From assembly GCF_023242315.1 (NCBI RefSeq), contig NZ_JALLIY010000003.1:62001-126000 (forward strand): DNA of 64,000 nucleotides. Reading direction: 5' to 3'. The position numbers and the translations under genes are program-made. Below the pieces are notes generated by a model. The model made no database searches, was not told the origin of the DNA, and saw only the letters and a list, made by a program, of their open reading frames with translations. Below are positions 1-8,155 of this stretch, one piece after another. Source of the DNA: Pseudomonas sp. MWU13-2105. Lineage in GTDB: Bacteria > Pseudomonadota > Gammaproteobacteria > Pseudomonadales > Pseudomonadaceae. Positions within the stretch are counted from its first letter, which is position 1; every line of letters begins with the position of its first letter.

Positions 1-883
1 CGGGGTACTGGGCGTGACCAAGGGCCTCTATCATCAGTTTCCCGGACGCGTGCTGGACACGCCGCTGTCGGAGCTGGGCTACGTCGGTGCCGCGGTAGGC
101 GCCGCGACCTGTGGCGTGCGCCCGGTCTGTGAGTTGATGTTTGTCGACTTCGCCGGGTGCTGCCTGGACCAGATCCTCAATCAGGCGGCCAAGTTCCGCT
201 ATATGTTCGGCGGCAAGGCCTCGACCCCGTTGGTGATTCGCACCATGGTCGGCGCCGGCCTGCGGGCCGCCGCCCAACACTCGCAAATGCTTACTTCACT
301 GTGGACCCATATCCCTGGCCTGAAAGTCGTCTGCCCGTCGTCCCCCTATGACGCCAAGGGCCTGCTGATCCAGGCCATCCGTGACAACGATCCGGTGATT
401 TTCTGCGAACACAAACTGCTCTACAGCTTGCAAGGCGAGGTGCCGGAGGAGCTCTATAGCATCCCGTTCGGCGAAGCCAACTTCCTGCGCGAGGGCAAGG
501 ACGTGACCCTCGTTTCCTATGGCCGCACGGTCAATACGGCGCTTGACGCCGCCCGCGGCCTGGCCGGGCGCGGCATCGATTGCGAGGTCATTGACCTGCG
601 CACCACCAGCCCGCTGGACGAAGACAGCATTCTTGAAAGTGTGGAGAAAACCGGGCGTCTGGTGGTCATCGACGAAGCCAACCCGCGTTGTTCCATGGCC
701 ACCGATATCTCGGCGCTGGTGGCACAGAAGGCCTTTGCCTGGCTCAAGGCGCCGATCGAAATGGTTACCGCGCCGCACACGCCGGTGCCATTTTCCGATG
801 CCCTGGAGGACCTCTACATCCCTGATGCGGCGAAGATCGAAAAGGCCGTGCTGAAAGTGATCGAGTGGAGCCCGCGTTCATGA
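1..883 (+). CDS. acoB: Acetoin dehydrogenase E1 component, beta subunit (5' partial)
   Basis: Beta chain of the thiamine-diphosphate E1 enzyme that, with an alpha chain and the AcoC E2, cleaves acetoin to acetaldehyde and acetyl-CoA. The frame is already open at base 2, reading GVLGVTKGLYHQFPGR; this matches the interior of E1-beta proteins, so the gene starts before the window and the GTG at 14 is an internal valine. The N-terminal pyrimidine-binding part is followed by a transketolase C-terminal domain around DVTLVSYGRTV. The stop overlaps the acoC start as ATGA, indicating translational coupling. Pyruvate dehydrogenase E1-beta is the main alternative; the acoC and butanediol dehydrogenase neighbours favour acetoin. 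Confidence 0.9.
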   Translation, partial: GVLGVTKGLYHQFPGRVLDTPLSELGYVGAAVGAATCGVRPVCELMFVDFAGCCLDQILNQAAKFRYMFGGKASTPLVIRTMVGAGLRAAAQHSQMLTSLWTHIPGLKVVCPSSPYDAKGLLIQAIRDNDPVIFCEHKLLYSLQGEVPEELYSIPFGEANFLREGKDVTLVSYGRTVNTALDAARGLAGRGIDCEVIDLRTTSPLDEDSILESVEKTGRLVVIDEANPRCSMATDISALVAQKAFAWLKAPIEMVTAPHTPVPFSDALEDLYIPDAAKIEKAVLKVIEWSPRS

Positions 884-1992
884 GCCAGATCCATATCCTG
901 ACCATGCCCAAGTGGGGCCTGTCCATGACCGAGGGCCGGGTTGATGTCTGGCTCAAGGCGGAAGGGCAGGCGATCAGCAAGGGCGATGAAGTGCTGGACG
1001 TGGAAACCGACAAGATTTCCAGCAGCGTCGAGGCGCCGTTTTCCGGGGTATTGCGTCGGCAGATCGCCCGCCAGGACGAAACCCTTGCCGTCGGTGCCTT
1101 GCTTGGCATCGTGGTCGAAGGCGAAGCCAGCGAGACGGAGATTGACGCGGCGGTCGAGCAGTTCCAGGCCAGCTTTGTGCCCGCTGATGGCACTGCGGAG
1201 GACGCTGGGCCCAAGCCGCAAAAGGTCGAGCTGGACGGGCGGTTGATCCGCTTCTTCGAGCGTGGTGAAGGCGGGGTGCCGTTGCTGCTGGTACACGGCT
1301 TTGGCGGCGACCTGAACAACTGGTTGTTCAATCACGAGGCGCTGGCCGCCGGACGGCGGGTAATCGCCCTTGATCTTCCGGGCCACGGTGAGTCGAGCAA
1401 GCAACTGCGGCGCGGCGATCTGGATGAGCTGAGCGAGGTGTTGCTGGCGTTGCTCGACCATCTGCGGATCCCTGCGGCGCATTTGCTCGGTCACTCCATG
1501 GGCGGCGCAGTAGCACTCAACACGGCGCGGCTGGCCCCGCAGCGGGTGCGTTCGCTGAGTTTGATCGGCAGCGCCGGCCTGGGCCCGGCAATCAACGGCG
1601 ACTACCTGCGCGACTTTGTCGAGGCGGCCAGCCGCAATGCCCTCAAACCGCCATTGACGCAACTGTTTTCCAACGCCGGGCTGGTCAACCGGCAGATGCT
1701 CGAGGACATGCTCAAGTACAAGCGCCTGGAAGGGGTGGACACGGCTTTACGCCTGCTGGTTTCGAAGCTGTTTCCCGAGGGCCGGCAAACGCCGGACCTG
1801 CGCGCTGTGGTGCAGGAAGGTCGGCGGCCGGTGTTGCTGATCTGGGGGCGTGACGACGCGATCATCCCGGCGGCCCACAGCGAGGGCCTGAAGGCCCGGG
1901 TCGAGATTTTGCCGGGGCAGGCCCACATGGTGCAGATGGAGGCCGCCGAGCAGGTCAACCGGCTGATCCAGGACTTTTTGCAGCAGCACTGA
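880..1992 (+). CDS. acoC: Acetoin dehydrogenase E2 (lipoyl domain fused to alpha/beta hydrolase-type acyltransferase)
   Basis: Dihydrolipoamide acetyltransferase of the acetoin dehydrogenase complex, 370 residues. An N-terminal lipoyl domain (about residues 3-80) carries the attachment lysine in DVETDK (K45). A linker leads into an alpha/beta hydrolase fold (about 120-370) with oxyanion segment LLLVHGFGG, nucleophile GHSMG (S206) and a late histidine in GQAHMV. This domain order is characteristic of AcoC, whereas other E2 enzymes have a chloramphenicol-acetyltransferase-like core. The ATG at 880 overlaps the acoB stop and gives MSQIHILTMPKWG; an upstream GTG at 865 would only add five residues inside acoB. 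Confidence 0.93.
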   Translation: MSQIHILTMPKWGLSMTEGRVDVWLKAEGQAISKGDEVLDVETDKISSSVEAPFSGVLRRQIARQDETLAVGALLGIVVEGEASETEIDAAVEQFQASFVPADGTAEDAGPKPQKVELDGRLIRFFERGEGGVPLLLVHGFGGDLNNWLFNHEALAAGRRVIALDLPGHGESSKQLRRGDLDELSEVLLALLDHLRIPAAHLLGHSMGGAVALNTARLAPQRVRSLSLIGSAGLGPAINGDYLRDFVEAASRNALKPPLTQLFSNAGLVNRQMLEDMLKYKRLEGVDTALRLLVSKLFPEGRQTPDLRAVVQEGRRPVLLIWGRDDAIIPAAHSEGLKARVEILPGQAHMVQMEAAEQVNRLIQDFLQQH

Positions 1993-2044
1993 TGAGGCGC
2001 CTGGCAGCTCTTGCCGGGCCAACGATTCCAAGGAGATTGCGCCA

Positions 2045-3139
2045 ATGAGTTTTTCAACCGATCCGATCCGCAGTATGCGTGCCGCCGTTTGGCATGGCCG
2101 TAACGATATCCGTGTCGAAGATGTTCCGCTGCCGGTGTCGCCACCCGCCGGATGGGTGCAGATTCGCGTGCAGTGGTGCGGGATCTGTGGCTCCGACCTG
2201 CATGAGTACGTGGCGGGCCCGGTGTTTATTCCGGTGGACGCGCCGCATCCGCTGACCGGGATCAAGGGCCAATGCATTCTCGGTCATGAGTTCTGTGGCG
2301 AGATCGTCGCGCTCGGTGCCGGCGTCCAGGGTTTCAGTGTCGGCGAGCCGGTGGCGGCCGATGCTTGCCAGCACTGCGGCAGTTGCTATTACTGTACCCA
2401 TGGGCTGTACAACATTTGCGAGAACCTGGCCTTTACCGGGCTGATGAACAATGGTGCGTTCGCCGAGTTGGTCAACGTGCCGGCCAACCTGCTGTATAAA
2501 TTGCCGGCCAATTTTCCCGCCGAAGCCGGAGCGCTGATCGAGCCCCTGGCGGTGGGCATGCACGCGGTGAAAAAGGCCGGGAGCCTGCTGGGAAAAAATG
2601 TCGTGGTGGTGGGGGCGGGGACCATCGGCCTGTGCACCATCATGTGCGCCAAGGCGGCTGGTGCGGCACAGGTCATCGCCCTGGAAATGTCCGGTGCCCG
2701 CAAGGCCAAGGCATTGGAAGTGGGCGCCAGCCATGTGCTCGACCCCAAGGAGTGCGACGCGTTGGCGCAGGTACGGCGTCTGACCGGCGGCCTGGGGGCG
2801 GATGTCAGTTTCGAATGCATCGGCAACAAGCACACGGCCAAGCTCGCTATCGACCTGATCCGCAAGGCCGGCACCTGTGTGCTGGTCGGTATCTTCGAAG
2901 AACCCAGCGAGTTCAACTTCTTCGAGCTGGTCGCTACCGAAAAGCAGGTGCTCGGCGCACTGGCCTACAACGGTGAGTTTGCTGACGTGATCGCTTTTAT
3001 CGCCGATGGTCGCCTCGACATCACACCGCTGGTCACCGGGCGTATTCAGCTGGAGCAGATCGTTGCACAGGGCTTCGAGGAATTGGTCAACAACAAGGAA
3101 CACAATGTAAAAATCATCGTTTCGCCCGCTCGCGCCTGA
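2045..3139 (+). CDS. 2,3-butanediol dehydrogenase, zinc-dependent MDR family
   Basis: NAD-dependent medium-chain dehydrogenase of 364 residues that probably interconverts 2,3-butanediol and acetoin, feeding the acetoin dehydrogenase encoded just upstream. Visible features are the catalytic zinc motif CGICGSDLHEY, the GHEFCGE segment, structural-zinc cysteines around CQHCGSCYYC, and a Rossmann motif VVGAGTIGLCT. A ribosome site (AAGGAG) precedes the ATG, 52 bases after acoC, so it is likely the last gene of the aco operon. A hairpin follows the stop. The exact stereospecificity cannot be read from sequence; the names bdhA, budC or adh are used in different strains, so no symbol is given. Confidence 0.85.
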   Translation: MSFSTDPIRSMRAAVWHGRNDIRVEDVPLPVSPPAGWVQIRVQWCGICGSDLHEYVAGPVFIPVDAPHPLTGIKGQCILGHEFCGEIVALGAGVQGFSVGEPVAADACQHCGSCYYCTHGLYNICENLAFTGLMNNGAFAELVNVPANLLYKLPANFPAEAGALIEPLAVGMHAVKKAGSLLGKNVVVVGAGTIGLCTIMCAKAAGAAQVIALEMSGARKAKALEVGASHVLDPKECDALAQVRRLTGGLGADVSFECIGNKHTAKLAIDLIRKAGTCVLVGIFEEPSEFNFFELVATEKQVLGALAYNGEFADVIAFIADGRLDITPLVTGRIQLEQIVAQGFEELVNNKEHNVKIIVSPARA

Positions 3140-3155
3140 AGCCGCCGCGAGAGTG

Positions 3156-3200
3156 GCTGGGCGATGGCCGTTGCTGGTCATCGCCCAGCTACTTCTTCGC
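3156..3200 (+). terminator. Probable terminator of the acetoin/butanediol operon
   Basis: A perfect 11-bp stem (GCTGGGCGATG at 3156-3166 with its complement at 3179-3189) and a 12-base loop lie 17 bases after the dehydrogenase stop. It is followed by a weak pyrimidine run (ACTTCTTC), so termination strength is uncertain. Confidence 0.55.
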
Positions 3201-3691
3201 CCCCCACTTGATCCTGTTGCCGGTCCGTGAACCGGTGTCAGGATGGCCTACAAAAGTCTTATGCTGCACCGCTCTATTGGCTGCTGGCCAACCTGCCGCT
3301 CGCTCTTCCTCTCAGGCAACGTAAACTAAATTTTTATGTAATATATTGTTTTTTCGCGAGTTTTAAGGTTTTAATCGGCTGTCAGTCAGAGGCTGATTTG
3401 TATCAAATATGAAATATATGACCCGCTGCAGGCTTGATTTTTGTAATCCTGGTTCCTTGATTTTTATCTAGACTTTGACATGTTGTTTGGATCATTCTCT
3501 GGGTCAGGAAGAAGTTGTCCGCACCGTCAGTGGCAGAGGGGGATGCTATAGCTAATTGCTTGAGATTTAATTGTTTTAGTAGCGATTTGTTTGGGGTTGA
3601 TGAGGAAGTTTAAAGATCTTGCCGTGCGGTAGCGGGAGGATGGTTTTTCATGACCGTTCGAAAGGATGCGTCATCCGAGTGAGCCTGAACT
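3201..3691. other. AT-rich intergenic region, no gene recognised
   Basis: About 490 bases clearly lower in GC than the flanks. The short open frame at 3227-3412 has no convincing ribosome site or family resemblance. TTGACA at 3475-3480 lacks a good partner at the right spacing; an extended -10-like TGCTATAGC at 3544-3552 could serve the small gene at 3692. Nothing else was recognised. Confidence 0.4.
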
Positions 3692-4018
3692 ATGTACGGA
3701 TCAAATAGTATTTCTCATAAAGCCATCTTGAAGTTTATTGCCCAACGCCCCTGGGTCGATCAAAAGCTCAAGGAGCTGAATGTGAAGCCCGTGGGGGCCA
3801 GGGCGCCGCTCGATGACGATCAGCTATTCCATATCAATCGCTTGATCGACGATGAGGCCGTGGTGCTCGGTATTGCTACATGGGAGCTGATTTTGATACT
3901 GGAATCAGACAGTCCTGGTGAGCTGCAGGCCTCGCGGATCAGGGCCCATCAGGAATTGGCGGAAATGGTCGATGTGGAGTGGAGCGCCTACTGCCAACTC
4001 AATGGCCTGGAGTTTTGA
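3692..4018 (+). CDS. Small conserved Pseudomonas protein, DUF6388-like
   Basis: A 108-residue soluble, acidic, helix-rich protein without signal peptide or membrane segment. The start region (KAILKFIAQRPWVD) and the end (AHQELAEMV followed by WSAYCQLNGLEF) resemble small Pseudomonas proteins I associate with DUF6388. That assignment is from memory of the family pattern and is moderate at best; no biochemical role is known to me. It stands alone after a long AT-rich region and is followed by a convergent minus-strand operon. Confidence 0.55.
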   Translation: MYGSNSISHKAILKFIAQRPWVDQKLKELNVKPVGARAPLDDDQLFHINRLIDDEAVVLGIATWELILILESDSPGELQASRIRAHQELAEMVDVEWSAYCQLNGLEF

Positions 4019-4126
4019 GAGTTTGTGCGCGTTCCATGAATCTGCATGAACGCCTTCACGCCTGGTCGTTTCCTTCAAGACCCTGGTGACCCAGCTCAAG
4101 ATCCGATTCGTCCCTGCGCAGTACAG

Positions 4127-4150
4127 GAAAGCCCGCTCGTTGGCGGGCTC
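4127..4150 (-). terminator. Terminator of the SDR/DsbA/tautomerase operon
   Basis: Read on the minus strand, AGCCCGC and GCGGGCT form a 7-bp GC stem with a short loop followed by TTTCC, 13 bases after the SDR stop at 4163. The U-tract is short. Confidence 0.5.
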
Positions 4151-4162
4151 CGGTTAAAGCGC

Positions 4163-4873
4163 TTAGTGTCCGGCGCTCTGTCCACCATCCACATGCAGGA
4201 TCTCACCGGTGACAAACCCGGCGGACTCCAGGTAGACGATCGCCTGGACAATATCGCTGCTTTCCCCCATGCGCCCAACCGGGTGCAGGCGGCCCAGCGC
4301 CTCATGGGTTTCTTCAGCATGCATCGGCGTCTTGATGATGCCGGGGCTGACCGCATTGACCCGAATCCCGCGCTTGGCGTATTCGATGGCCAGGGATTTG
4401 GTCGCCGAGTTGAGCCCGCCCTTGGTCAGCGAGGCCAGCACCGACGGCACGCCTTCAATCGCATGATCCACCAAGCTGGTGGTGACATTGACGATATGGC
4501 CCTTGCCTTGTTTTTCCATTTCGCTAATCGCCAACTGGGTGATGTAGAAGAAGCCATTCAGGTTCACTGCCAGCACGTTGACATAGTCTTCGTGGGTGTA
4601 GGCGGTGAACGGCTTGGCAACGAAGATCCCGGCGTTGTTGATCAGGCTGTCGATGCGACCAAACCGGGCGATACCTTCACGGATGACACGCTCGGCGGTG
4701 GTCGGATCGGCCATGTCACCGGCGACACTGAGGATGTCCGGGTCAGTCGAGGGCTTGATCGAACGGGAAGTGGCGACCACCCGGTAATCGAGGTCACGGA
4801 AGGCTTTGACCAGCGCAGCGCCGATACCTTGGGATGCGCCGGTGACTACAACGACTTTTCTTGTATTGCTCAT
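4163..4873 (-). CDS. Short-chain dehydrogenase/reductase with atypical active site
   Basis: SDR-fold protein of 236 residues. The cofactor motif TGASQGIG, the NNAG motif and a C-terminal GEILHVDGG are present. The usual YxxxK catalytic pair is not: the aligned segment reads VLASLTKGG, so the lysine is kept but the tyrosine position is alanine. The start chosen is the ATG at 4873 (MSNTRKVVVVTG), preceded by GAGG; the longer upstream reading is not protein-like. It is the last gene of a three-gene minus-strand operon after the tautomerase and DsbA-like genes. Substrate unknown; it may be a reductase with a rearranged active site or a non-catalytic member. Confidence 0.85.
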   Translation of the reverse strand: MSNTRKVVVVTGASQGIGAALVKAFRDLDYRVVATSRSIKPSTDPDILSVAGDMADPTTAERVIREGIARFGRIDSLINNAGIFVAKPFTAYTHEDYVNVLAVNLNGFFYITQLAISEMEKQGKGHIVNVTTSLVDHAIEGVPSVLASLTKGGLNSATKSLAIEYAKRGIRVNAVSPGIIKTPMHAEETHEALGRLHPVGRMGESSDIVQAIVYLESAGFVTGEILHVDGGQSAGH

Positions 4874-4919
4874 GATGAAACCTCTAATAGACAGATAAGT
4901 GGGGGTAGGGCGTGATCCA

Positions 4920-5567
4920 TCAGGCAGCGGACGATATTTCCCGCAGCATCTGTTCGTAGTACTCGACCGATTGCGAACCGGAGACCAGGTGGCGGCCGTC
5001 AAGGATCATGGCCGGCACCGAGTTGATGCCGCGCGCGCGGTAGAACCCTTCCAGTTCACGGACCTCGTCGGCAAATGCACCGCAGGCCAGTACTTCAGCG
5101 GCGGCGCTTGCATCCAATCCCGCTTCGGCCGCCAGACGCACCAGGGTTTCGCGATCGCTCGGGTTCTGGCCGTGGCTGAAATAAGCGCGTAACAAGACTC
5201 TCTTCAGCTCAATCTGCCGGCCTTCCTGCAAGGCCCAGAGCAACAGGCGATGGGCATCGAAGGTGTTGTAGAAGTGGCTGCGTTTTTCCAGGTCGAACTG
5301 AAAACCGATGGCCTCGCCGCGGGTCATCAACAGCTGTTTGCCAGCGGCGACTTCCTCGGCGCTACGGCCGTACTTGCGCATCATGTGCTCGACCGCGTGC
5401 TCGCCTTCGGCTGGCATGTCCGGATTCAGCTCGAAGGGTTTGAACGTCAACTCCACCGGGATTTCGCCGGCCAGGTTGGCGATCGCCTGCTCCAGGGCCG
5501 TCACGCCCAGGGCACACCAGGGGCAGACTACATCGGAGATGAAGTCGAGTTTGACCGGCGCGTTCAT
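4920..5567 (-). CDS. DsbA family / FrnE-like thioredoxin-fold oxidoreductase
   Basis: A 215-residue cytosolic thioredoxin-fold protein of the DsbA/2-hydroxychromene-2-carboxylate isomerase superfamily. The active-site motif CPWC lies near the N-terminus in DVVCPWCALG, and the cis-proline loop is INSVPAMILDG, as in FrnE-like proteins. No signal peptide is present, so it is not a periplasmic DsbA. Its start overlaps the stop of the upstream tautomerase gene by four bases, indicating coupled translation. The likely role is disulfide or glutathione-linked redox chemistry; the partner is unknown. Confidence 0.85.
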   Translation of the reverse strand: MNAPVKLDFISDVVCPWCALGVTALEQAIANLAGEIPVELTFKPFELNPDMPAEGEHAVEHMMRKYGRSAEEVAAGKQLLMTRGEAIGFQFDLEKRSHFYNTFDAHRLLLWALQEGRQIELKRVLLRAYFSHGQNPSDRETLVRLAAEAGLDASAAAEVLACGAFADEVRELEGFYRARGINSVPAMILDGRHLVSGSQSVEYYEQMLREISSAA

Positions 5568-5779
5568 GAGCGGTTTTCCGCCAATTGCTTGCGGTATTGG
5601 GTGGTGCTGATACCGGCATAGCCCCAGTTATCGGTGTCGACTTCTTCGATCACGACATGGGTCAGGTCCGGGCGTTTATCGAGGACCCGTTCCAGGGTTT
5701 CGGTGATTTCGGCAATAACCTGGGCTTTTTGCTCTGAGGTAACGCCATCGCGGGTAATGCGCACGCTGACAAAAGGCAT
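5564..5779 (-). CDS. 4-oxalocrotonate tautomerase family protein
   Basis: A 71-residue tautomerase-superfamily subunit. The protein begins MPFVSVRITRDG, placing the catalytic proline directly after the initiator methionine, as the family requires; length is normal for a small tautomerase subunit. It is the first gene of the operon with the DsbA-like protein and SDR. A ribosome site (GGAGAG, minus strand) is close to the ATG. Substrate unknown. Confidence 0.85.
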   Translation of the reverse strand: MPFVSVRITRDGVTSEQKAQVIAEITETLERVLDKRPDLTHVVIEEVDTDNWGYAGISTTQYRKQLAENRS

Positions 5780-6075
5780 GACAACTCTCCAGTGGCCTGC
5801 CCATCGGTATGCTGGGCAGGCAGTGGAGTCAATTTATTGGTTTGTTCATGGAGGATAAATGGGCTGCAAAGAACATCATTAATGATGTGATGTAATGAGT
5901 TGCGCGCTCGGCCCGTGGGTTCACTCAGCCGGTTTGTGATCTATAGTCCTTAGCGGATCTGTTGAAAATCTCTTTCGCACGGACGCCAAAAGGAGCCCCA
6001 CGCCGCCTCCTTGAGCCATGCGCCCGGCGAACGCCCGCTAGCCTAGAAGTGTTGGTACAACGCAGGGAGCACAGT
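5780..6075. promoter_or_regulatory. Divergent intergenic region, promoters for tautomerase operon and sensor kinase
   Basis: About 300 bases between divergent genes. From about 5930 to the kinase ATG it closely resembles the region upstream of the GGDEF-EAL gene at 9848-12220 (minus strand). Shared blocks are TTTGTGRTCTATAGTC, ATCTCTTTCGC, CGCTAGCCTAGA and GCAGGGAGCACAG. The last contains the ribosome site. A promoter shared by both paralogues is inferred. Confidence 0.6.
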
Positions 6076-7110
6076 ATGTCGATCCAACGACCAGACGGAC
6101 TGAGGTCGGCTCCCACTATTGCCAGGTCAGCGGACGCCATTGCCAGGACCGCTCGCGGCATCTTGCTGCGTGGACTCGAGCAGATCAAGGAAGCCTATAT
6201 CCTGTTCCCCCTGCTGGCGATGGTGCTGTTGCTGGTCATCTGGACCACGACGCTGCACCTCATCAGCAGTGAGCTGGCGCGTGCACAGCGCAGTGCTAGC
6301 GCGGCCAGCCTGGAGATCGGCGCCACCTACGAGGCGCAAATGTTGCGTGCCGTTCACGAAATCGATCAAACCCTGAAGCTGCTCAAATACACCTATGAGG
6401 CCGAGGGCGAGCGCAATCCACTGCCCAGGCTCAAGGAGCGGGCCTTGCTGCCGCCGCCGCTGTTGTTTGACGTCAGTGTGACCAACCCGAACGGTGGGCT
6501 GGTGGCGAGCACGCGCGCCAACGAGACGCAAACCAGTGCGGACCGGGATGAGCAACAGAGACTGCAGCACAACGATACGCTGTTGATCAGTCGCCCCTGG
6601 AAAAACCCGCTGACGGGAGAGTGGCGGCTGCGCTTCAGCCGTCGGCTCAACGCGCCGGACGGCGGGTTTTCCGGCATTGCCCGGGTCGAGGTCGATGCGG
6701 CCTATTTCGTCAGCAGCTATGACGCCTCGAAACTCGGCGATCACGGCGTCCTTGGCCTGCTGGGTACCGATGGGGTTTTTCGGGTACGGCGCAGCGGGGA
6801 GGCGGTGCTGGCCGGCGACGCAGTGGATTACGCGGCGCTGGTCCCGGACACCGAGGACACCCAGGCGCTGCTGGCGACCAATACCTGGGATGGCGTGCGC
6901 CGCTATACCAGTGTTCGCCAGCTCTATGACCTGCCCCTGGCGGTGATTGTCGGGTTATCCGCAGAAGAACAACTGACCACGGTGACCGGGCAAGCGCATA
7001 CCTACCTGTGGCGGGCCGCTGGCGGCAGTCTGTTGCTGGTGCTGCTGGTCGGCCTGTTGAGCCGGATGAGCTGGCAGCTGGCGCAAAGCCGCCTGCGTAC
7101 GGCCGAAGCG
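5930..7110. repeat. Inverted repeat copy A: promoter plus sensor half of the histidine kinase gene
   Basis: This segment is repeated in inverted orientation at about 11188-12341. Homology covers the promoter region, the start, both membrane segments and the periplasmic sensor. It ends at the motif LAQSRLR...AEA, after which the kinase and the GGDEF-EAL protein diverge completely. Protein identity across the shared part is visibly very high; the exact percentage was not computed. Confidence 0.85.
5933..5949 (+). promoter_or_regulatory. Shared motif TTTGTGRTCTAYARTY, copy 1 (kinase)
   Basis: TTTGTGATCTATAGTCC lies 127 bases before the kinase ATG. Related copies precede the porin (7982-7998) and the GGDEF-EAL gene (12321-12339, minus strand). 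It could be a -10 element (TATAGT) or an operator. Confidence 0.45.
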
Positions 7111-7965
7111 CAGACCCAGTTGGTGGCAATTGCGCGCCAGGCGGGCATGGCGGAAATCGCCACCAACGTCCTGCATAACGTGGGCAACGTGCTCAATAGC
7201 GTCAATGTCTCCGCGGAAGTGGTTAGCCGTAAGCTGCACAACAGCAAGGCCCAGGGACTGAGCAAAGCGGTGCAGTTGATGAACCAGCATGCTGAGGACC
7301 TGGGCCACTTCATCTCCCAGGACGAAAAAGGCAAGCTGCTTCCGGGTTATCTGAACCAGTTGGTGGACGCTTTGGCGGTCGAACAGAAGAGTATGGCCGA
7401 GGAGCTTGAGCAACTGACCAAAAGCATTGATCACATCAAGGAAATCGTCGCGGCCCAGCAATCTTATTCAGGCGCTTCCAGTCTCTGCGAGGCCGTGCAG
7501 GTACCGCAGTTGATCGAGGACGCGTTGCGCATGAATGCCGGCATTCTCGCGGCGCGCCAGATCACCGTGGTGAGGGAGTTTGCCGACACGCCCTTGTTGC
7601 AGCTGGACAAGCACCGGGTGCTGATGATCCTGGTCAATCTGATAAAAAATGCCGGCGGCGCGATGAACAACCTGTCGGATCGACCGCCGCTGATCACCCT
7701 TCATACCGAGATATTGCTGGAGCACACCTTGCTCATCAGCGTGATCGACAACGGCGAGGGGATTGCGGCGGAAAACCTGACGCGGATTTTTGCCCATGGA
7801 TTCACCACGCGCAAAGAGGGCCATGGCTTCGGTTTGCACAGCTGTATCCTGGCCGCCATGGAAATGGGCGGTGTGTTGAACGTGCAAAGCGACGGGCCGG
7901 GAAAAGGCGCCAGCTTCAACCTGGAACTGCCCATCAAGTCCTCGGCCCCGACAACGCTTGGATAA
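6076..7965 (+). CDS. Membrane sensor histidine kinase, paralogous to the neighbouring GGDEF-EAL protein
   Basis: A 629-residue sensor kinase. A first membrane helix (about 41-63) is followed by a periplasmic PDC/dCache-like sensor and a second helix near 330-350 (SLLLVLLVGLLSRM). The likely phosphoacceptor segment is ATNVLHNVGNVLNS, then the ATPase N-box NLIKNAGGAM and glycine boxes VIDNGEGI and GHGFGLHS. No receiver domain or response regulator is encoded nearby. The start is ATG 6076 (MSIQRPDGL) with GGGAGCACAG before it; the GGDEF-EAL paralogue has the same start, which rules out the longer reading from 5962. Its ligand is unknown; the porin and binding-protein genes that follow may belong to the same system. 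Confidence 0.9.
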   Translation: MSIQRPDGLRSAPTIARSADAIARTARGILLRGLEQIKEAYILFPLLAMVLLLVIWTTTLHLISSELARAQRSASAASLEIGATYEAQMLRAVHEIDQTLKLLKYTYEAEGERNPLPRLKERALLPPPLLFDVSVTNPNGGLVASTRANETQTSADRDEQQRLQHNDTLLISRPWKNPLTGEWRLRFSRRLNAPDGGFSGIARVEVDAAYFVSSYDASKLGDHGVLGLLGTDGVFRVRRSGEAVLAGDAVDYAALVPDTEDTQALLATNTWDGVRRYTSVRQLYDLPLAVIVGLSAEEQLTTVTGQAHTYLWRAAGGSLLLVLLVGLLSRMSWQLAQSRLRTAEAQTQLVAIARQAGMAEIATNVLHNVGNVLNSVNVSAEVVSRKLHNSKAQGLSKAVQLMNQHAEDLGHFISQDEKGKLLPGYLNQLVDALAVEQKSMAEELEQLTKSIDHIKEIVAAQQSYSGASSLCEAVQVPQLIEDALRMNAGILAARQITVVREFADTPLLQLDKHRVLMILVNLIKNAGGAMNNLSDRPPLITLHTEILLEHTLLISVIDNGEGIAAENLTRIFAHGFTTRKEGHGFGLHSCILAAMEMGGVLNVQSDGPGKGASFNLELPIKSSAPTTLG

Positions 7966-7981
7966 CCCGGGTGCGCGGGGT

Positions 7982-7998
7982 TTTGTGGTCTACAATTT
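7982..7998 (+). promoter_or_regulatory. Shared motif TTTGTGRTCTAYARTY, copy 2 (porin)
   Basis: TTTGTGGTCTACAATTT lies 158 bases upstream of the porin ATG in a 190-base gap that otherwise shows no gene. It matches the motif upstream of the kinase and the GGDEF-EAL gene, suggesting co-regulation. Confidence 0.4.
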
Positions 7999-8155
7999 CG
8001 CTCGTGGTAGCGCTGAAATCTATTGGGCCGACGTTACAAGGAATAGAACGAATGGCTGCAGTCCTTCCCGGCACCCTCATCAGTCAAGGTCGAACAGTGT
8101 TCCAGGGCGCCGGAGTGGATATCTTGGTCTTCTCTGATGCGGTTGCGCTGATCCC

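Noticed and set aside
3227..3412. 61-codon frame in the AT-rich gap after the butanediol dehydrogenase
   Set aside because: No ribosome site, no conserved pattern, begins inside a region with no other coding signal.
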